Shown: positions 21,128 through 32,500 of the stretch, piece after piece
Position numbering within the stretch: the first letter of the stretch is position 1
How the letters are laid out: every line of letters starts with the position of its first letter
From: Scalesia atractyloides
Lineage: Eukaryota; Streptophyta; Magnoliopsida; Asterales; Asteraceae
DNA: 64,000 nucleotides
Direction of reading: 5' to 3'
NCBI GenBank assembly: GCA_947069175.1
Contig: CAMTDV010000007.1
Location: 48,016,681 to 48,080,680, forward strand
Notes under the pieces: generated by a model
What the model saw: only the letters and a program-made list of their open reading frames with translations
The model's database searches: none
What the model was told of the DNA's origin: nothing
Translations under genes and position numbers: made by a program

Positions 21128-24100
21128 ATGGCTCTTAACATCAAACTACCACGTACCTACCTCCCCACATTCGAGAAAACCAACAATAATACTTCCTTCC
21201 ATCCAATAATTGATGTTCTTACATCCTCAAATACAAATACATCATGCTTGCAAACGCACCAATTTATGTGGATACACTCCGACAATTCTTGGCAAATGCT
21301 AAAGTTGAATCCCAAAAGTAGAAGCTATATGTTATCACTTCTAAGGTCTGAGAAACCCTTGTCCAAATTTCCCCATCCTCAATTTCCACAACTTTTGGTC
21401 TAAATGACCTAGAATGTAAAACTTCCTTTGGCAAGCAAGAATTACATCCTGAGCTTATCGAACATAGGTATGAGGGTCAGTTAACTGTTGTTACCATTTA
21501 CAAACCAAACTTTCCTGCTGAAATGAGATATTTTTTCCATACTCTCCTCACATGTCTTTCAGCAAAGACCACCTCATTTAATGAGATTGCACAAAATATT
21601 CAATTTCTAGGATATACTATCTTGACAAAATCTGATTTCAATCTATCCCATGTATTTTTTATAGACTTGGTGGCAAATTATAATAAAAATTCAAAGAATA
21701 AAGCTTTTCTTTTGTATCCTATACTTTTGAGCTATTATCTACAAAAACAACTTCCAGGAAAAGATTATAAAACAGGGAGTTGTTTTTGAAATGAAGAGTC
21801 TTACAACTAAAACTTTTACTAGAATAAAAATATGGAGTCAAAGGTTTCTAAAACAAAAGCAAAGGGGGATGAAAAAATTTTGGATGAGTCCACATCACAA
21901 GCTCAAACCTCTGTTGCTGAGCCTACTTCTCCTGGTGATCATGACACCACTACCGGTGTTGTGAAACCCACACCAGAAAAATCCAAAAAGAAACCATCCA
22001 AATCCAAAAGGCCCACAAAAATTAAAATTCATAAAAAGGCACCTCTGGAAGATGAGATCCCAGAGGATAACCTTGTGGTATCACAAAAGCCACTTGAAAT
22101 CACTATTGTTGCCTCCTCACAACAGTTGGAAAGATCTCCACCTGAAAGCCAAACTCCTCTTGCTTCCTCTTAAAAGGAACAGATTGTAAGCACAGGGATC
22201 CCACATTATGAAGCAGATGATTCATTTGAATATTTGTTTCAAAGTCCCTCTCCCAGGGCAAATGCTCTTTCTACCCTCAACCATCACCCTTAATTCCACC
22301 TACTATAATACCTCTGTTTCGTGCAATTGAGATAACGCAGACACATATCAGTTCCTCTCAATAACCTGTTCATGAGAGTTCGCATCTACATGTGACTGAT
22401 TCTGAGATAAATCACCTTGCTAACCAGAAATAGCTAAGGAGGCTACACCCCATGAGTTACAAGTAACTCTTGGTGGTAATTTAAGTGAAGCAGCCACTAC
22501 AACTGATGGCACAACAATGTTTCAGTTGGACAGTGGTTACATCACCAGACTTCCTTAAAGGCAACAACTATTGAGGCTACAACTGTAACCTCTGCTCTAG
22601 TTGGAAGTCCCTAGTACCAAGAAAAAGGGGTATTTGGTTCTAATAACATGGAGACTTGTCCTTTTGATGATCCAAATACAACTACCACTGGTAGGGATTC
22701 AGATGATCCTATTAAATTAGGTGATGAATTGAGATACAAAGAATTGACAGAGAGAATGACATCAATGGAGTCTTCAATCACTGAAATGAAAGAAATGATG
22801 AAGCAGATATTACAATTCTCAAAGCCAACCATCAATACAGCAAATTACCAATGAGCTATAGAAATCTGTGCAACCAATCATTCTAACTCAAAGGAATTTG
22901 GCTGACATCCACCATGAAACTCACATGAAGCTAATCAGAAATGTGGTTGAGAGCAAGTTACAAAGATACTCAAGTTGACATCAAGGCCATTAAAGAACAT
23001 TTGGTAAAGATTACTAGTTCTACCCCTTTATTAGTCCTTCAACCGCCCTTCAAGGAGAGTGATAAACTGAGAAAGTTGCAGCCAGATTCAAAGGTGCAAC
23101 AAAAGCAAGGGCCTGCTATAACCACTACTGCAAACCAAAATTCGGCTACAGCATCAGATGCTGGTGTTCAAAAGGGATTGATGAGACCCTTAATAAACAA
23201 GCAGAAGAGATTGTTGTAGAAAAGTAGAAAAGGCAAGATACACTGGAAAGCAAGGCTTCCAAACTCATTGAATATTAACAGGCTAAGAAGATGGAAAAAG
23301 AAGACATTGGCACTTCAAAAAGAAGAAAGTCAAAAGAAATGTCAGACAGCCAGTAACCACCTCTTCTAAAACCACTGTCATGCCTACAACAAATGTATCC
23401 TCTGCTCCAATCAAAACTAAACCAACACCACCACTTCAAAAGAAACAAAAACCTTTACCTAAGAGATCATCTCCACCACCAACAAATGTTGGTACAACAA
23501 ATGTACCAACGGATGTTACATCACCACCATCAAACCAACCAACAGATGTTGTTACATCAAATGTATCAACAGATGTTACCTTAACCTCTACCATGATCAC
23601 ATTTCCTACTTTAACCCAGCCATTATCCACACCACCAAGAATTCCAACATGACCACTTTAACCTCAAATCAAATTCCAACGTAAAAGGAAAACTTTTGTT
23701 GTTGAATATCATGATGAAGGGATTCCATCATCATCCATTTTTTTCATCAAAATCTATCACTTCATCAGCATTCTCATCATCTTCATATAAAACCACTTCA
23801 CTTCCACCCATTTATTAACCACCAACCATTATACCTTTTACTACCAAATATCCTCTAGAAATGATAGTTGTGCAAAAAGAAATTGAATCATTCTTCACAG
23901 CAAAGGATATCTCAAAGCTAGACTTTTCATCTCTCTTTGGTTACAGGAAGCCAAGAAATTTAGATGAATATCTAAAGTTGAAGGCCAAACAGGCTTAGAA
24001 CATAGCCAAAGAGAAGAGCAAAGGGAACGTGACAGGACTACTCAAGGTATTTTGTCTTATGAACTGAGCAAAGTGAGAAAGATTGAAAACTTTGCGAAAG

Positions 24101-25018
24101 AGATGAGTAAGTCTATGTCAGAAAGGCCTGTAAATGCTGAGCTTCATGAAGAACTAAAACAGGATTATCTTGACCATATTATCCAACACAAACCGTACAA
24201 AGCTACCAGAGTACAGTTCAAAGATTGGTCATCAAATGATCTCAAAGAAGAAATTGACATAATACAAGAAATGCTCAAATATCCTCTACACAAGCCAACA
24301 CCACCTGATTGGAAGAAATACAGACAGATGGATCACAACAGAGCTTTAAAGCTTAAAAGGATGAAACAAGAACTGGTTGCTGCAAATTATGGTAGTGCAA
24401 GGTCAGTTGCTAGATGGTCTGAGTCCAGGGTTGTAGATACTTATAGAAAACTGGAAGAGCTTAGAAAAAAAGATCCTACAGTTCCAAGAAAGCCAGATTA
24501 CCCAACAGATGTTATCCCTCATCGAACCCAAACCCTTAAAAAGCAGCCCTTATCCTCTGTCTTATCCACAATTTCCTTACATCAAATAAAAAGGCAAAAG
24601 CAGATGGAAGAGGATGATGAACAGAGGTTTGAAGAACACATAAAAAAGGGAATTAAAAATCAATTACTCTATCACACTGATGCTCTAAGTGAAAAACTAA
24701 AAGAAACAATCTCTAAACTTGTAAGCAAATCACTTCCACCAAGCTCAACAATAAGTCTTCCCCCCACAAAGGCCAATTGATTTAAAAATTCTAAAATGAA
24801 AGTCATCCTCAGACACCCATGAATTGACTCTGGTCAGATCAAGTGGCAAGATTCAAAAGCTGAAAATGGAGGATGCATATGGTCTGGATGCAGTTGACCT
24901 CCAAGATCTATTGAACCTTGAATTACAAAGGGATTTTGAAGATATGTGCATGAACTTTGAACTACAGTTCAAAGGGCAAGCCAGGGAATTACTCTTGAGA
25001 AATAAAGATCAGCAATAA
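21128..25018 (+). pseudogene. CopA post-pol accessory ORF, broken
   Basis: The ATG at 21,128 opens MALNIKLPRTYLPTFEKTN. Continuing pieces include AEMRYFFHTLLTCLSAKTTS and LGYTILTKSDFNLSHVFFI (21,517-21,665), a Lys/Pro/Thr-rich region (21,832-22,173), a coiled-coil-like piece (YKELTERMTSMESSITEMKE, 22,735-22,795), a Pro/Thr/Val stretch with repeated PTDV units (23,380-23,650), and a long intact piece of 242 codons (24,052-24,780) rich in Lys and Glu. The last piece ends at 25,018. CopB encodes the same order. The N-terminal block resembles from memory a recurrent retroelement ORF of Asteraceae. There is no signal peptide, membrane helix or enzyme motif. It has several stops and frameshifts. 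Confidence 0.7.
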
Positions 25019-25039
25019 AGAAGGGTTTTGGCATTATTT

Positions 25040-25052
25040 ATTCTAGGGGGAT
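25040..25052 (+). other. CopA polypurine tract
   Basis: The purine run CTAGGGGGAT lies directly before the 3' LTR TGTTGGAT. It would prime plus-strand DNA synthesis. It matches the CTAGAGGGAGAA tract next to the CopB 3' LTR. Confidence 0.8.
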
Positions 25053-25701
25053 TGTTGGATCTATTGAACCCTATAAAAGAACAGATGATTGAAAAGCCAA
25101 AACAATCTATAACATCTGATCCTTCATAATAAAGATCTACAGCTCTAAACTCTGCTAGGAAGAAAGAACTGTTCACAAGATCTGCTAGGATAAAGCTCTG
25201 CTAGAAGTAAAGGACTATTAAAGACAAACTCTGATAAAGAACTAAAAAACTGTTATGGCAAAGGTCTGCTGAAGACCAACAGAGGATATCTTAGTAGTAG
25301 TTATCAACAGATTTTATATTGTATTTTAATGTAATAGTGTTTAGGTCTACCAGGGTTTAGAGTTTGTTTAGTTTGTTAAATGTCACTTTCATAGTGACGT
25401 CAGCCAAAGATGCTCAGTGGTTTGAAATGTACTATAATAGAACAGTGCCTGTACTGTTCTATATATCACTTTACTTCTACACATTCTCTACGAACACATT
25501 AGAGTGATCTTAGGCTGAGGGGGAGTTTGTAAATTGCATGCATACGTGATTATAATTATAAAAGCATGTTAATGAAAACAATCTTTCTATTGGTGTGATT
25601 TCAAAGTTTACACAATTTTGTTGCACTGTTTCATTGATTATCTATCTTCTTACATTGTTTCATCTAGACAATCACATCAATATCAAACTCAGATCCTAAC
25701 T
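25053..25701 (+). repeat. CopA 3' LTR
   Basis: It starts TGTTGGATCT and ends ATCCTAACT, with a length of 649 bp as in the 5' LTR. TGACGTCA is at 25,395-25,402. The TATA box is worn (TATAATAG near 25,433). Many substitutions from the 5' LTR show an old insertion. Confidence 0.9.
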
Positions 25702-27120
25702 CAAATTTATCATATGTTTTTGCTACTAAAAAAGTTTTCATCATTTAAGTCCTTAGGCAAGCTACTCCAATCAACAAAGCCTTGTGTGAAGATACTTTGT
25801 TGTTTGGCTTCTGTAGGAGTAGGAGCAATTGTAGTGCTTGAACTTGTGCAACAGGCATTTAGATATACTAGACATGAGGAACAGGTGCTTGGACATATTG
25901 CACAGGAAGATGACTTAGGGTTTCAGCAAAATATGTATGTTTTGCACATTTGTTCTAAGGGTATTTTGATAAAATTTTTTGTTAATTGCTAGATTGAGGT
26001 CTTTGATTTGGATAGGTTATCATTGGTGTGGACTAATTTGTTTGACTTCTACATTTCCTAGCAAAATGACCTACTTTATTGCAATTAAAACATTTTATCT
26101 TTGACTTATCCAATCCCACCCTTGATGTCCCACTAAGTCTTGGGTATTTTCTACCAGTTTTCTTATAAAAATTGTTTACTCTTATATAGAGTAGGCCCAC
26201 CTGATGTAGAATGTTCATTTCCTCTAAGTAAATAGGATCAATATGCTTTAGATCATCAAGAACAAAGGACAAAATTATCTGGATTTTGGATTTTGACTGT
26301 CCCCATTTCCTGTAAAAGCAAAGTTTAAGGAGTATTGATCAAAGTTTATCCCAGTGGATATGTTCATGAAATGATCATAACCATGATCATTTAATACTCC
26401 TGATGATGATCCTTCTTACTCAAAAGTGCTATGTTGTTAAAGACATAATCATCAGACACTTTTCAATTTTCTGGAGCTTCTTTTTCTAGATAAGCTTTTT
26501 TACAAATGTCAAGAGTTACCATGAAGCTAAGTCAAGACCATATCCTTAAAATCTGGTGTTGTTCTCATCACTATTTGCAATTCTGTCACATTTCTCAGCA
26601 AGTGATATAAGGAATCTATTACTTAAAGTGGCATTGCAAAATTCTTTGTTTACCAATTTCAATTCACTAATAAGACAAGAAAATCTCTCAAACTGAAGGT
26701 TTTATATTATTGATTGAAAATTTCACAAGTATTTTCAATCACATCCCTGTTCTACCAAATTGCTCTTTTAATGCATCCCACAACTCTTGTGCACTATTAC
26801 AATTTAACAAGCTGGCATAGATTTTGTTTGGCAGTGTCATAGCTACAATACTGAGAGCCTTTGCATGTAGGTCAAACTTTTGAAAGTCTTGCTTTGAGTA
26901 ATTTTCCGGTTTCTTTGGCTCCTGAAAGTTAGGATTTTTCGCACTAGGTACCATTGGAACATGTGGTCCGAATATCACGGACTTCCAACATCCTGTGTTC
27001 TGTTGAGCTAGCACATGTGCCATCCGACGTTGCTAGGTATTGTATTCTTATATGGCAAGCATTAGAGGCTTGTTGCTAAAACCAGTGTTATGGGGATCAT
27101 TTTGAGCCATTCCTTTTGAT
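25702..27120 (-). pseudogene. CopB gag proximal part with zinc knuckle, broken
   Basis: The minus-strand reading starts near 27,110. It gives HVLAQQNTGCWKSVIFGPH and SAQELWDALKEQFGRTGM (26,740-27,015), then a shifted central part. Next is LDKSKIKCFNCNKVGHFARK (26,033-26,110), which contains the CX2CX4HX4C knuckle, and a QYVQAP / FVDWSSLP-type linker (25,740-25,900). This is the same gag as in CopA. The reading is cut at 25,702 by the CopA LTR and continues at 14,310. Confidence 0.85.
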
Positions 27121-27230
27121 CTTTGTAAAGAACAAAGTATCGTTCAAAAACTTTTGTTTAATTAAAAACTTTTGTTGATTTGATACTTTTAACTCTATAA
27201 TTTGATAAATGAACAGTTGGTTATCAATTT

Positions 27231-27695
27231 TGTTGGTGCATATTTTTTACAACAACTTTTAGATTTGGTCTTTGGATATCTTGTAATTGATAGAACGATA
27301 AACGGTTAGTGGTTAGCTTTTATTAGTGAATTAGGAGTGATTGGGCCAAACCAAACCCACATATGGGGATTGGGGTGAAATAGGACCTAGCCCATGTGAT
27401 TGAACCCTAGCCCAAGTTGCAACCTTGTGTTATATAAACAAGGCTTTGCATTAGGGTTTAAGGTTAATCACCATAATCACTAGAGAGAGAGATTAGAGAC
27501 GATTCGTAAAAGAGAAAGGCTTGGACGAATTGGAGATCTTGATTGATTGTAATCAGTTGATAGATAATCAATAAAGATCAGGTTTGTTGGTGATTTCTAT
27601 TTCTACTCATTTTCTGTGTTAGTCTGATTAGAGGATTCCGCACTCTAGTTTGGATAGACGATTTTGTGCAAGATCCATGGATTAGGGGACCTATA
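27231..27695 (+). mobile_element. Candidate solo LTR in the CopB leader
   Basis: The stretch starts TGTTGGTGCA and is bordered by AATTT on both sides (27,226-27,230 and 27,696-27,700). It holds TTATATAAAC near 27,431 and AATAAAGATC near 27,570, like an LTR promoter and poly(A) signal in plus orientation. The right end reads CTATA rather than the expected CA, so the edge may be worn or misplaced. It lies between the CopB primer site and gag. Confidence 0.5.
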
Positions 27696-27756
27696 AATTT
27701 GTGAGTTGATCTTTTGATATTACACTGATTGTGAAATCAAGTTTAATGTGACCAAA

Positions 27757-27769
27757 CTCTGATACCAAT
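27757..27769 (-). other. CopB primer binding site (tRNA-iMet)
   Basis: The minus strand reads ATTGGTATCAGAG directly after the 5' LTR end TACTAACA. It fixes the minus orientation of CopB and the lower edge of its 5' LTR. Confidence 0.85.
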
Positions 27770-28501
27770 TGTTAGTATTTGATTATAACTTGTATGCTTT
27801 AGGTGAATAATAATGAATGAAGTTCAAGATATAAATGGTAAATGCGGAATTATATGAGCATACAAGAGTGGGAAGTTATATCTAAACTGCTTTCTATTAA
27901 TAATCAAAATATTACAATAATACAGAAAGGATTTTACAAACTCCCCCTCAGCCTGATCACACACAAATATGTTCGTATAAATGGAATGTTGTGGTAGTGA
28001 TAAATAGATCTCTAACACATGAGATCTATTTATACAAGTACGAAAGGTCTGTCTGCAATCAACCGACATCACCTTGATAGTGACATCTAACATTCCTAAC
28101 AGAAAATATTCCACATATGTTAGCAAACATCTTAGGAATCTAACCTCTGATATATTACAAAAAAGTTTGTTCTAAACTAAATACTGTCACATTAAATAAA
28201 CCTCTTTTCTTTAAACCATTGTTGCTTTGTTCCAAACATCTGTTAGGCTAAAACAGATGTTTGGTCTTCATGATCACTTCTTTACTTCAACAGGGCTTTA
28301 GCCAATCATTAGCGGTTTCTTCTTCTTTAACAATGGTTCTAAGGCTCCAATAGATCTTTGAATGTCTTCAATAGGTGTTCTGATTAGTGTTCAAGATTCA
28401 CAATCTTTGGGAGGAGAAATATATCATCTATTTGTTTATTTCTCGATCATGAGGTCATGTTTTGGCTTTTGAATATCATCTGTTCTTTTGTAGGTCCAAC
28501 A
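27770..28501 (-). repeat. CopB 5' LTR
   Basis: On the minus strand it runs from TGTTGGACCT at 28,501 to TACTAACA at 27,770, 732 bp. It contains the weakened motif GGTGATGTCGG, TATAAATAGATC near 28,024-28,035, and GGCTGAGGGGGAGTTTGTAA near 27,934-27,953. It aligns with the shortened LTR at 8,422-8,768 and is more distantly related to the CopA LTR. Confidence 0.88.
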
Positions 28502-28503
28502 AC

Positions 28504-29022
28504 GTTTCTACACTCCCCTTTATATAGCTATGACGGGCTCCATAGTTTGCTCAGACGAAACTAGAAGCCATCCCTAGTCCTGAGGTGGTGGTGTCCGATC
28601 CTGTTGAAGCGCATGAATGCCCCAAACAGTACTAGAGGACTCTCCTGCATGTGAGTAAAGCTAGGTGGAGGAAACGGGGGAACCAGAAATAGTACTCACA
28701 TACGGGCAATCTGCCTGGTCCTAGGTGAGAGTGAGGTCATGGTGAAGGGGGAATATAAGGTGTATGGGATCTATGAGCTTGTGCAGGTGAATGGTAATCC
28801 CAGTGGCCTTTGCCTGACGTCTAGTAGGGTATCTAGGGGATAACTATCACATCGGTAACCTAATAAGTCAGGCTCATCACTAGGCACCGCATGAGGAACT
28901 ACCAGCTCCTCTTCCTCTGACTCTACTTCTTCTGGATCCTCATCTGGATCTTCCTCCTCATTATCCATAAACGACTCATCTTCCGGCTCGGGACTTCCGA
29001 ATCTCGACATCTGTCTGTCCAA
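28504..29022 (-). pseudogene. E2 gag N-terminal fragment, acidic
   Basis: An 83-residue open stretch (29,022-28,771) reads MSRFGSPEPEDESFMDNEEE, then a very acidic run followed by a basic, proline-containing part. Acidic N-termini of this sort are common in plant gypsy gag proteins, but no capsid domain is reached. After a stop at 28,771 the reading continues in pieces to the CopB junction. No function can be assigned beyond the position just downstream of a primer site. Confidence 0.5.
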
Positions 29023-29286
29023 TGATCAGTTATGAGAATATCCCAAGGTAATTATTATTCAAAGCATACATACAAGTATTCAAACATGTTAACACAGAAA
29101 GATACTCATATATGTGTATGATTATACCGTTACTTTAAAGCAGTATGTTGCCCTTTTTACTTGTTAGGGTGTTGAGCGACTTTCCCCGAATTCCCTCGTA
29201 CAAGCAAGTCTGTTATTATGTTTTGGACCATAATAACCCACTTGCCCTATGAGTTCATCTCAGTACTTAACACTACATGTTATTAG

Positions 29287-29737
29287 CAATGTTGTAAAAC
29301 AAGGTCTCGGAGGCCACGTACTCCCCGAGTAGTCGCTACAAGGTAGGCTGCCGAGACAACTTTCTTTACTTCGCCTAATTACTCAAAATCAAATGGGATC
29401 AACCTCGGCAAGAATCAGATCTAGTAGGTCAACTCAGCCAAGTTTAACTTTAGAAAAAATAAAAATATGATTCCTATGTTTATCATATAATGAATGAATA
29501 TCAATCTTTGAAACACTTTACTATTTAAACATGTATTTTTTATTTATATTGATATCCATGTATTTTGTTATCAATATTAGTAAACTTATGATATAGACAT
29601 ATATATAATTTCCCTAAAACTAATTTCTTTATAATTTAACATGTCCAAGTAGACCCTGAGTACTCTCCGCCTAGACCGAGTACTCTCAACTCCCCAGTCA
29701 ATTGACTAGGCAGTGTCTAGCGACTTTCACAACCATG
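29287..29737. mobile_element. hAT-like MITE, 451 bp
   Basis: A perfect 8-bp duplication GTTATTAG flanks the unit (29,279-29,286 and 29,738-29,745). The ends, CAATGTTGTAAAAC and, reversed, CATGGTTGTGAAAG, form a short imperfect terminal inverted repeat. Internal GAGTACTC words near both ends add dyad structure. There is no coding capacity. An 8-bp duplication with short inverted ends fits a non-autonomous hAT element. It sits in the E2 leader. Confidence 0.75.
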
Positions 29738-29826
29738 GTTATTAGTTACTATTTATTCCCTTGAAGATTTGAGTTAACAATTATAGTCTAGGCATCCTTA
29801 AAGACCACCTAATTTTCTAGACTAAT

Positions 29827-29839
29827 GGCTCTGATACCA
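29827..29839 (-). other. E2 primer binding site (tRNA-iMet)
   Basis: The minus strand reads TGGTATCAGAGCC three to five bases after the LTR end GGTGTGACA. This is the same primer type as in E3. It sets E2's orientation. Confidence 0.85.
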
Positions 29840-29844
29840 ACTTC

Positions 29845-32182
29845 TGTCACACCCCGACTATGCGGAAGTAAAAGGGGATGCAACAGACACCTCTGGTATC
29901 AACCTCATTATTTATATGGAACATCAACACACTAATGTACATCATATTACATTGTTTTAAACATCAGTTACAAACGATAAGTAGCGTAACGTGGTTAAGT
30001 TCCCACAAACTTTTTATTTAATACCTAGTTAGTGTCCCTTTGCATCTATCTACAGGAATATCCAAAGAGTCAAAACTTGTCCACATAGCCATTCACACAT
30101 TATTCCTCTTTTGTTTTAACTGAAAAACATGTTAAAAGAAAACGGCCAACCACAATAGTTGGTGAGTTTCACCAGTTTTATTCGTATCAAATTGATGTAT
30201 ATGTAATTTAGATTTAACATATTTGATGTAATCATGCTAAGCCCACAAGTGAAACATGGCTGTTTATCCATGCCCTCGTGGTCCACATCTACCATGCCTG
30301 CATACCTGCCCCAAGTAGCTATGTCTAACACCCGATAGAGTGTAAAGAGTATGTGCATTGACATGTGCATTGTAGCAGAACCCATAGCATTCAGGCCAGT
30401 TCAAATCGGTTTGTTAGTCTAATAGTACTATTCACACATCCACTGGCCTATAGTTGATCACTTGTGTTTGTGGGGACTTTCGTGTGTTAGTGCTAACTCA
30501 AATTTTTTACATCACATCAAGTTTTCATATGCACGTATGTACGTATATAAACATGCATTTCAACCCAAGTAAAACATTTTTGAGAAAAAAAGGGCAATGA
30601 AATTCATCTGATAGGTGTGCACACAAAAAGCAAGCATGGTATAGATATAGGTGCGTACGTTACTCCAATCCTGTATCAATTAATGTTCGGTTAAGTACCG
30701 AAAACAGTGTACAAATAGGTAATCGTTGTATACCAAGGTGGATGTGAATCTCTATCCGAGAATGGGCTCATAGCCTATGAAGTATGGTGATGGGTAATGT
30801 CTTAGTGTCAAAACCAAATTTGGCTCATCTGCACCATTTTGCATGTTGGTTACGGTTGTTCGTTTTAGGTGTTCTGGTAAGGACATGATAATATATAATG
30901 TTTAAACATGTTAACTAATATAAAATGCTTGTTTACAAAGATAGTTTGGGCGTTTCCAAGGGTCTAGTTCGTTTAAATTGTAGTTTCGTTTTCTAGATTT
31001 GGGAACTCACCAAACGCGCATGTAATTTACCCCAATTACCCTGGAAAATTTCGGAATTACTACCGAATTTTCAATTATCACCAATAAATCATCGAACAAC
31101 TTAAAAGTTCCGACATGTTCGTTAAACGTTTATTTTGCTGGTTTTGTTAAAATACTATATTTTAAATCCAAATTTTGTAACTAATTATGTGAACTTAATA
31201 AAATATAGAAATTTTTATATAAAACCTTTTTGATATGTATATTTTAGGATAATTATTTCCAGAAATTATTAACTTATTTACTACAATTAATAATTTTGTT
31301 TTTAACAGTCGTTGAACAGATAAATTGGGAATAATATCATCCGACTTTTAAAAATTCTATTTTTTTTATAAAGTGTCACAATAGGTCTAGAAACTCCCTA
31401 TAAATTTTTTAGGTTCAACTGAATTTTCTAAACAGGGTTTTCAGCTACTGAAATTTTGATAAATCATGATTTTTAAGAACATATCTAGGGTCAGCCAATG
31501 GACTCCAAATTTTTTGAGGATCATTCTTATGCCAAAAACAGCTTCTCTGCAATTTTTTTGCTGATTTATCGAATCCGTTTGATATTAACCTTAATTAACG
31601 CCATTAAATTCCAACAAATTCACCAAATATTCTCAAAAATGCCAAAATTCCCAAATTTTGCTGAGACCTTATTTTCACCATACATGATCAGCCTGTAAAA
31701 TCTCAATTCTTATCAGTATCCACGTCAAAATTTATGCTAAACAAAGTTTAGTGCCTCTAATTCGGTTTTCGGGTATTATACCTTCTGATTCTCGAGTAGT
31801 CAAGCAACTTTTACACTTCCAAAGCCTGAGTTGGGCTAGGTACAGTACCTACACACCATGTACACAAACATGTATTCACCATCATCAATCAGACCTTGTT
31901 AATATTCTTTTTCTTTTAGGGTTTGTTTTGTTCATTTCTTGTCAAATTATCTGTGTTTTTTATCCATAATCCTAAGTTTTGCATTATAAAACATCATGAA
32001 TCAACTTGTTACATATAACAAGGATTTGAACAGCCCTTATGGCCAAACAAAATCAGGGGTTTGTGAATCAAACTCATTTCTTTTTGTAATTCACAAGTTT
32101 AAGTATGAAAAGGTATAAGAATACTATCAAAACACTAATACACCTCAAGTTTATGGCTGGTTATTGTTGTGAAACTGTTGGG
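29845..32182 (-). repeat. E2 LTR, primer-side part
   Basis: This is the 3' two-thirds of the E2 5' LTR, ending at TGTCACACCCCG on the plus text. It contains no gene. Its upper limit is the TTGGG at 32,178-32,182, which is one half of the E3 target duplication. The LTR resumes at 46,256. Confidence 0.75.
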
Positions 32183-32282
32183 CTTAACACCCTGTAAAAT
32201 CGTGTCCAATAGTATAGTGACACGTGTTGTATTTTAAATAAAGTTTTTTAAAGACCAATAAGGACTAAAGGCGTTAACATAC

Positions 32283-32500
32283 TCAAACTGAGCCTCTAAG
32301 TGACGGTCCGATGTCAACATGCATAAATAACAGCCTCTGAGTGACTGATATGTCAACATGCTTAAATCATTACCTCTGAGTGACTGATATGTCAACATGC
32401 TTGAAAATTTGGCCTCTGAGTGACTGATATGTCAACATGTCCAGCCTCTGAGTGACATCGGAATCAACATGCTTATAATAAGCCTCTAGTGATCCTTTGT
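32283..32500 (+). repeat. LTR minisatellite, ~40-bp units
   Basis: About six copies of GCCTCTGAGTGAC followed by a variable spacer and GTCAACATGC are spaced near 35-45 bp. The same array is in the 3' LTR at about 42,934-43,150. A stray degenerate unit lies 3' of it near 32,605-32,625. Confidence 0.85.

Larger units (their letters stand above)
14311..25701 (+). mobile_element. CopA: Ty1/copia (Sirevirus-like) element nested in CopB
   Basis: Two 649-bp LTRs (14,311-14,959 and 25,053-25,701) flank an iMet primer site, gag, protease, integrase, RT, RNase H, a long accessory ORF and a polypurine tract. The copia order is integrase before RT. CopA interrupts CopB's minus-strand gag: 25,702 onward reads LNDENFFSSK and 14,310 downward reads SFMAFEST, which are adjacent in the CopA relative. 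A 5-bp target duplication is not evident (AAAGA against CAAAT), possibly eroded. The LTRs differ at about 22 of the first 255 aligned bases by eye, so the insertion is old. All frames are broken. Confidence 0.9.
8422..28501 (-). mobile_element. CopB: minus-strand Ty1/copia element hosting CopA
   Basis: The 5' LTR (27,770-28,501) and a 3' LTR piece (about 8,422-8,768) share family sequence. An iMet primer site lies at 27,757-27,769 and a purine tract abuts the 3' LTR at 8,769-8,785. Gag lies at 25,702-27,120 and continues at 14,310 after the CopA insertion. A post-pol-type ORF occupies 8,846-12,240. I found no protease, integrase, RT or RNase H, so pol appears deleted. The 3' LTR is truncated, so no target duplication can be scored. 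The right flank is E2 and the left flank is E1. Confidence 0.8.

Noticed and set aside
21128..25018. Envelope-like protein in CopA
   Set aside because: No signal peptide, transmembrane helix, furin site or glycosylation-rich ectodomain is visible; position after pol alone is not enough.
31498..31969. Short plus-strand frames in the E2 LTR
   Set aside because: They are short, LTR-internal and lack any domain.
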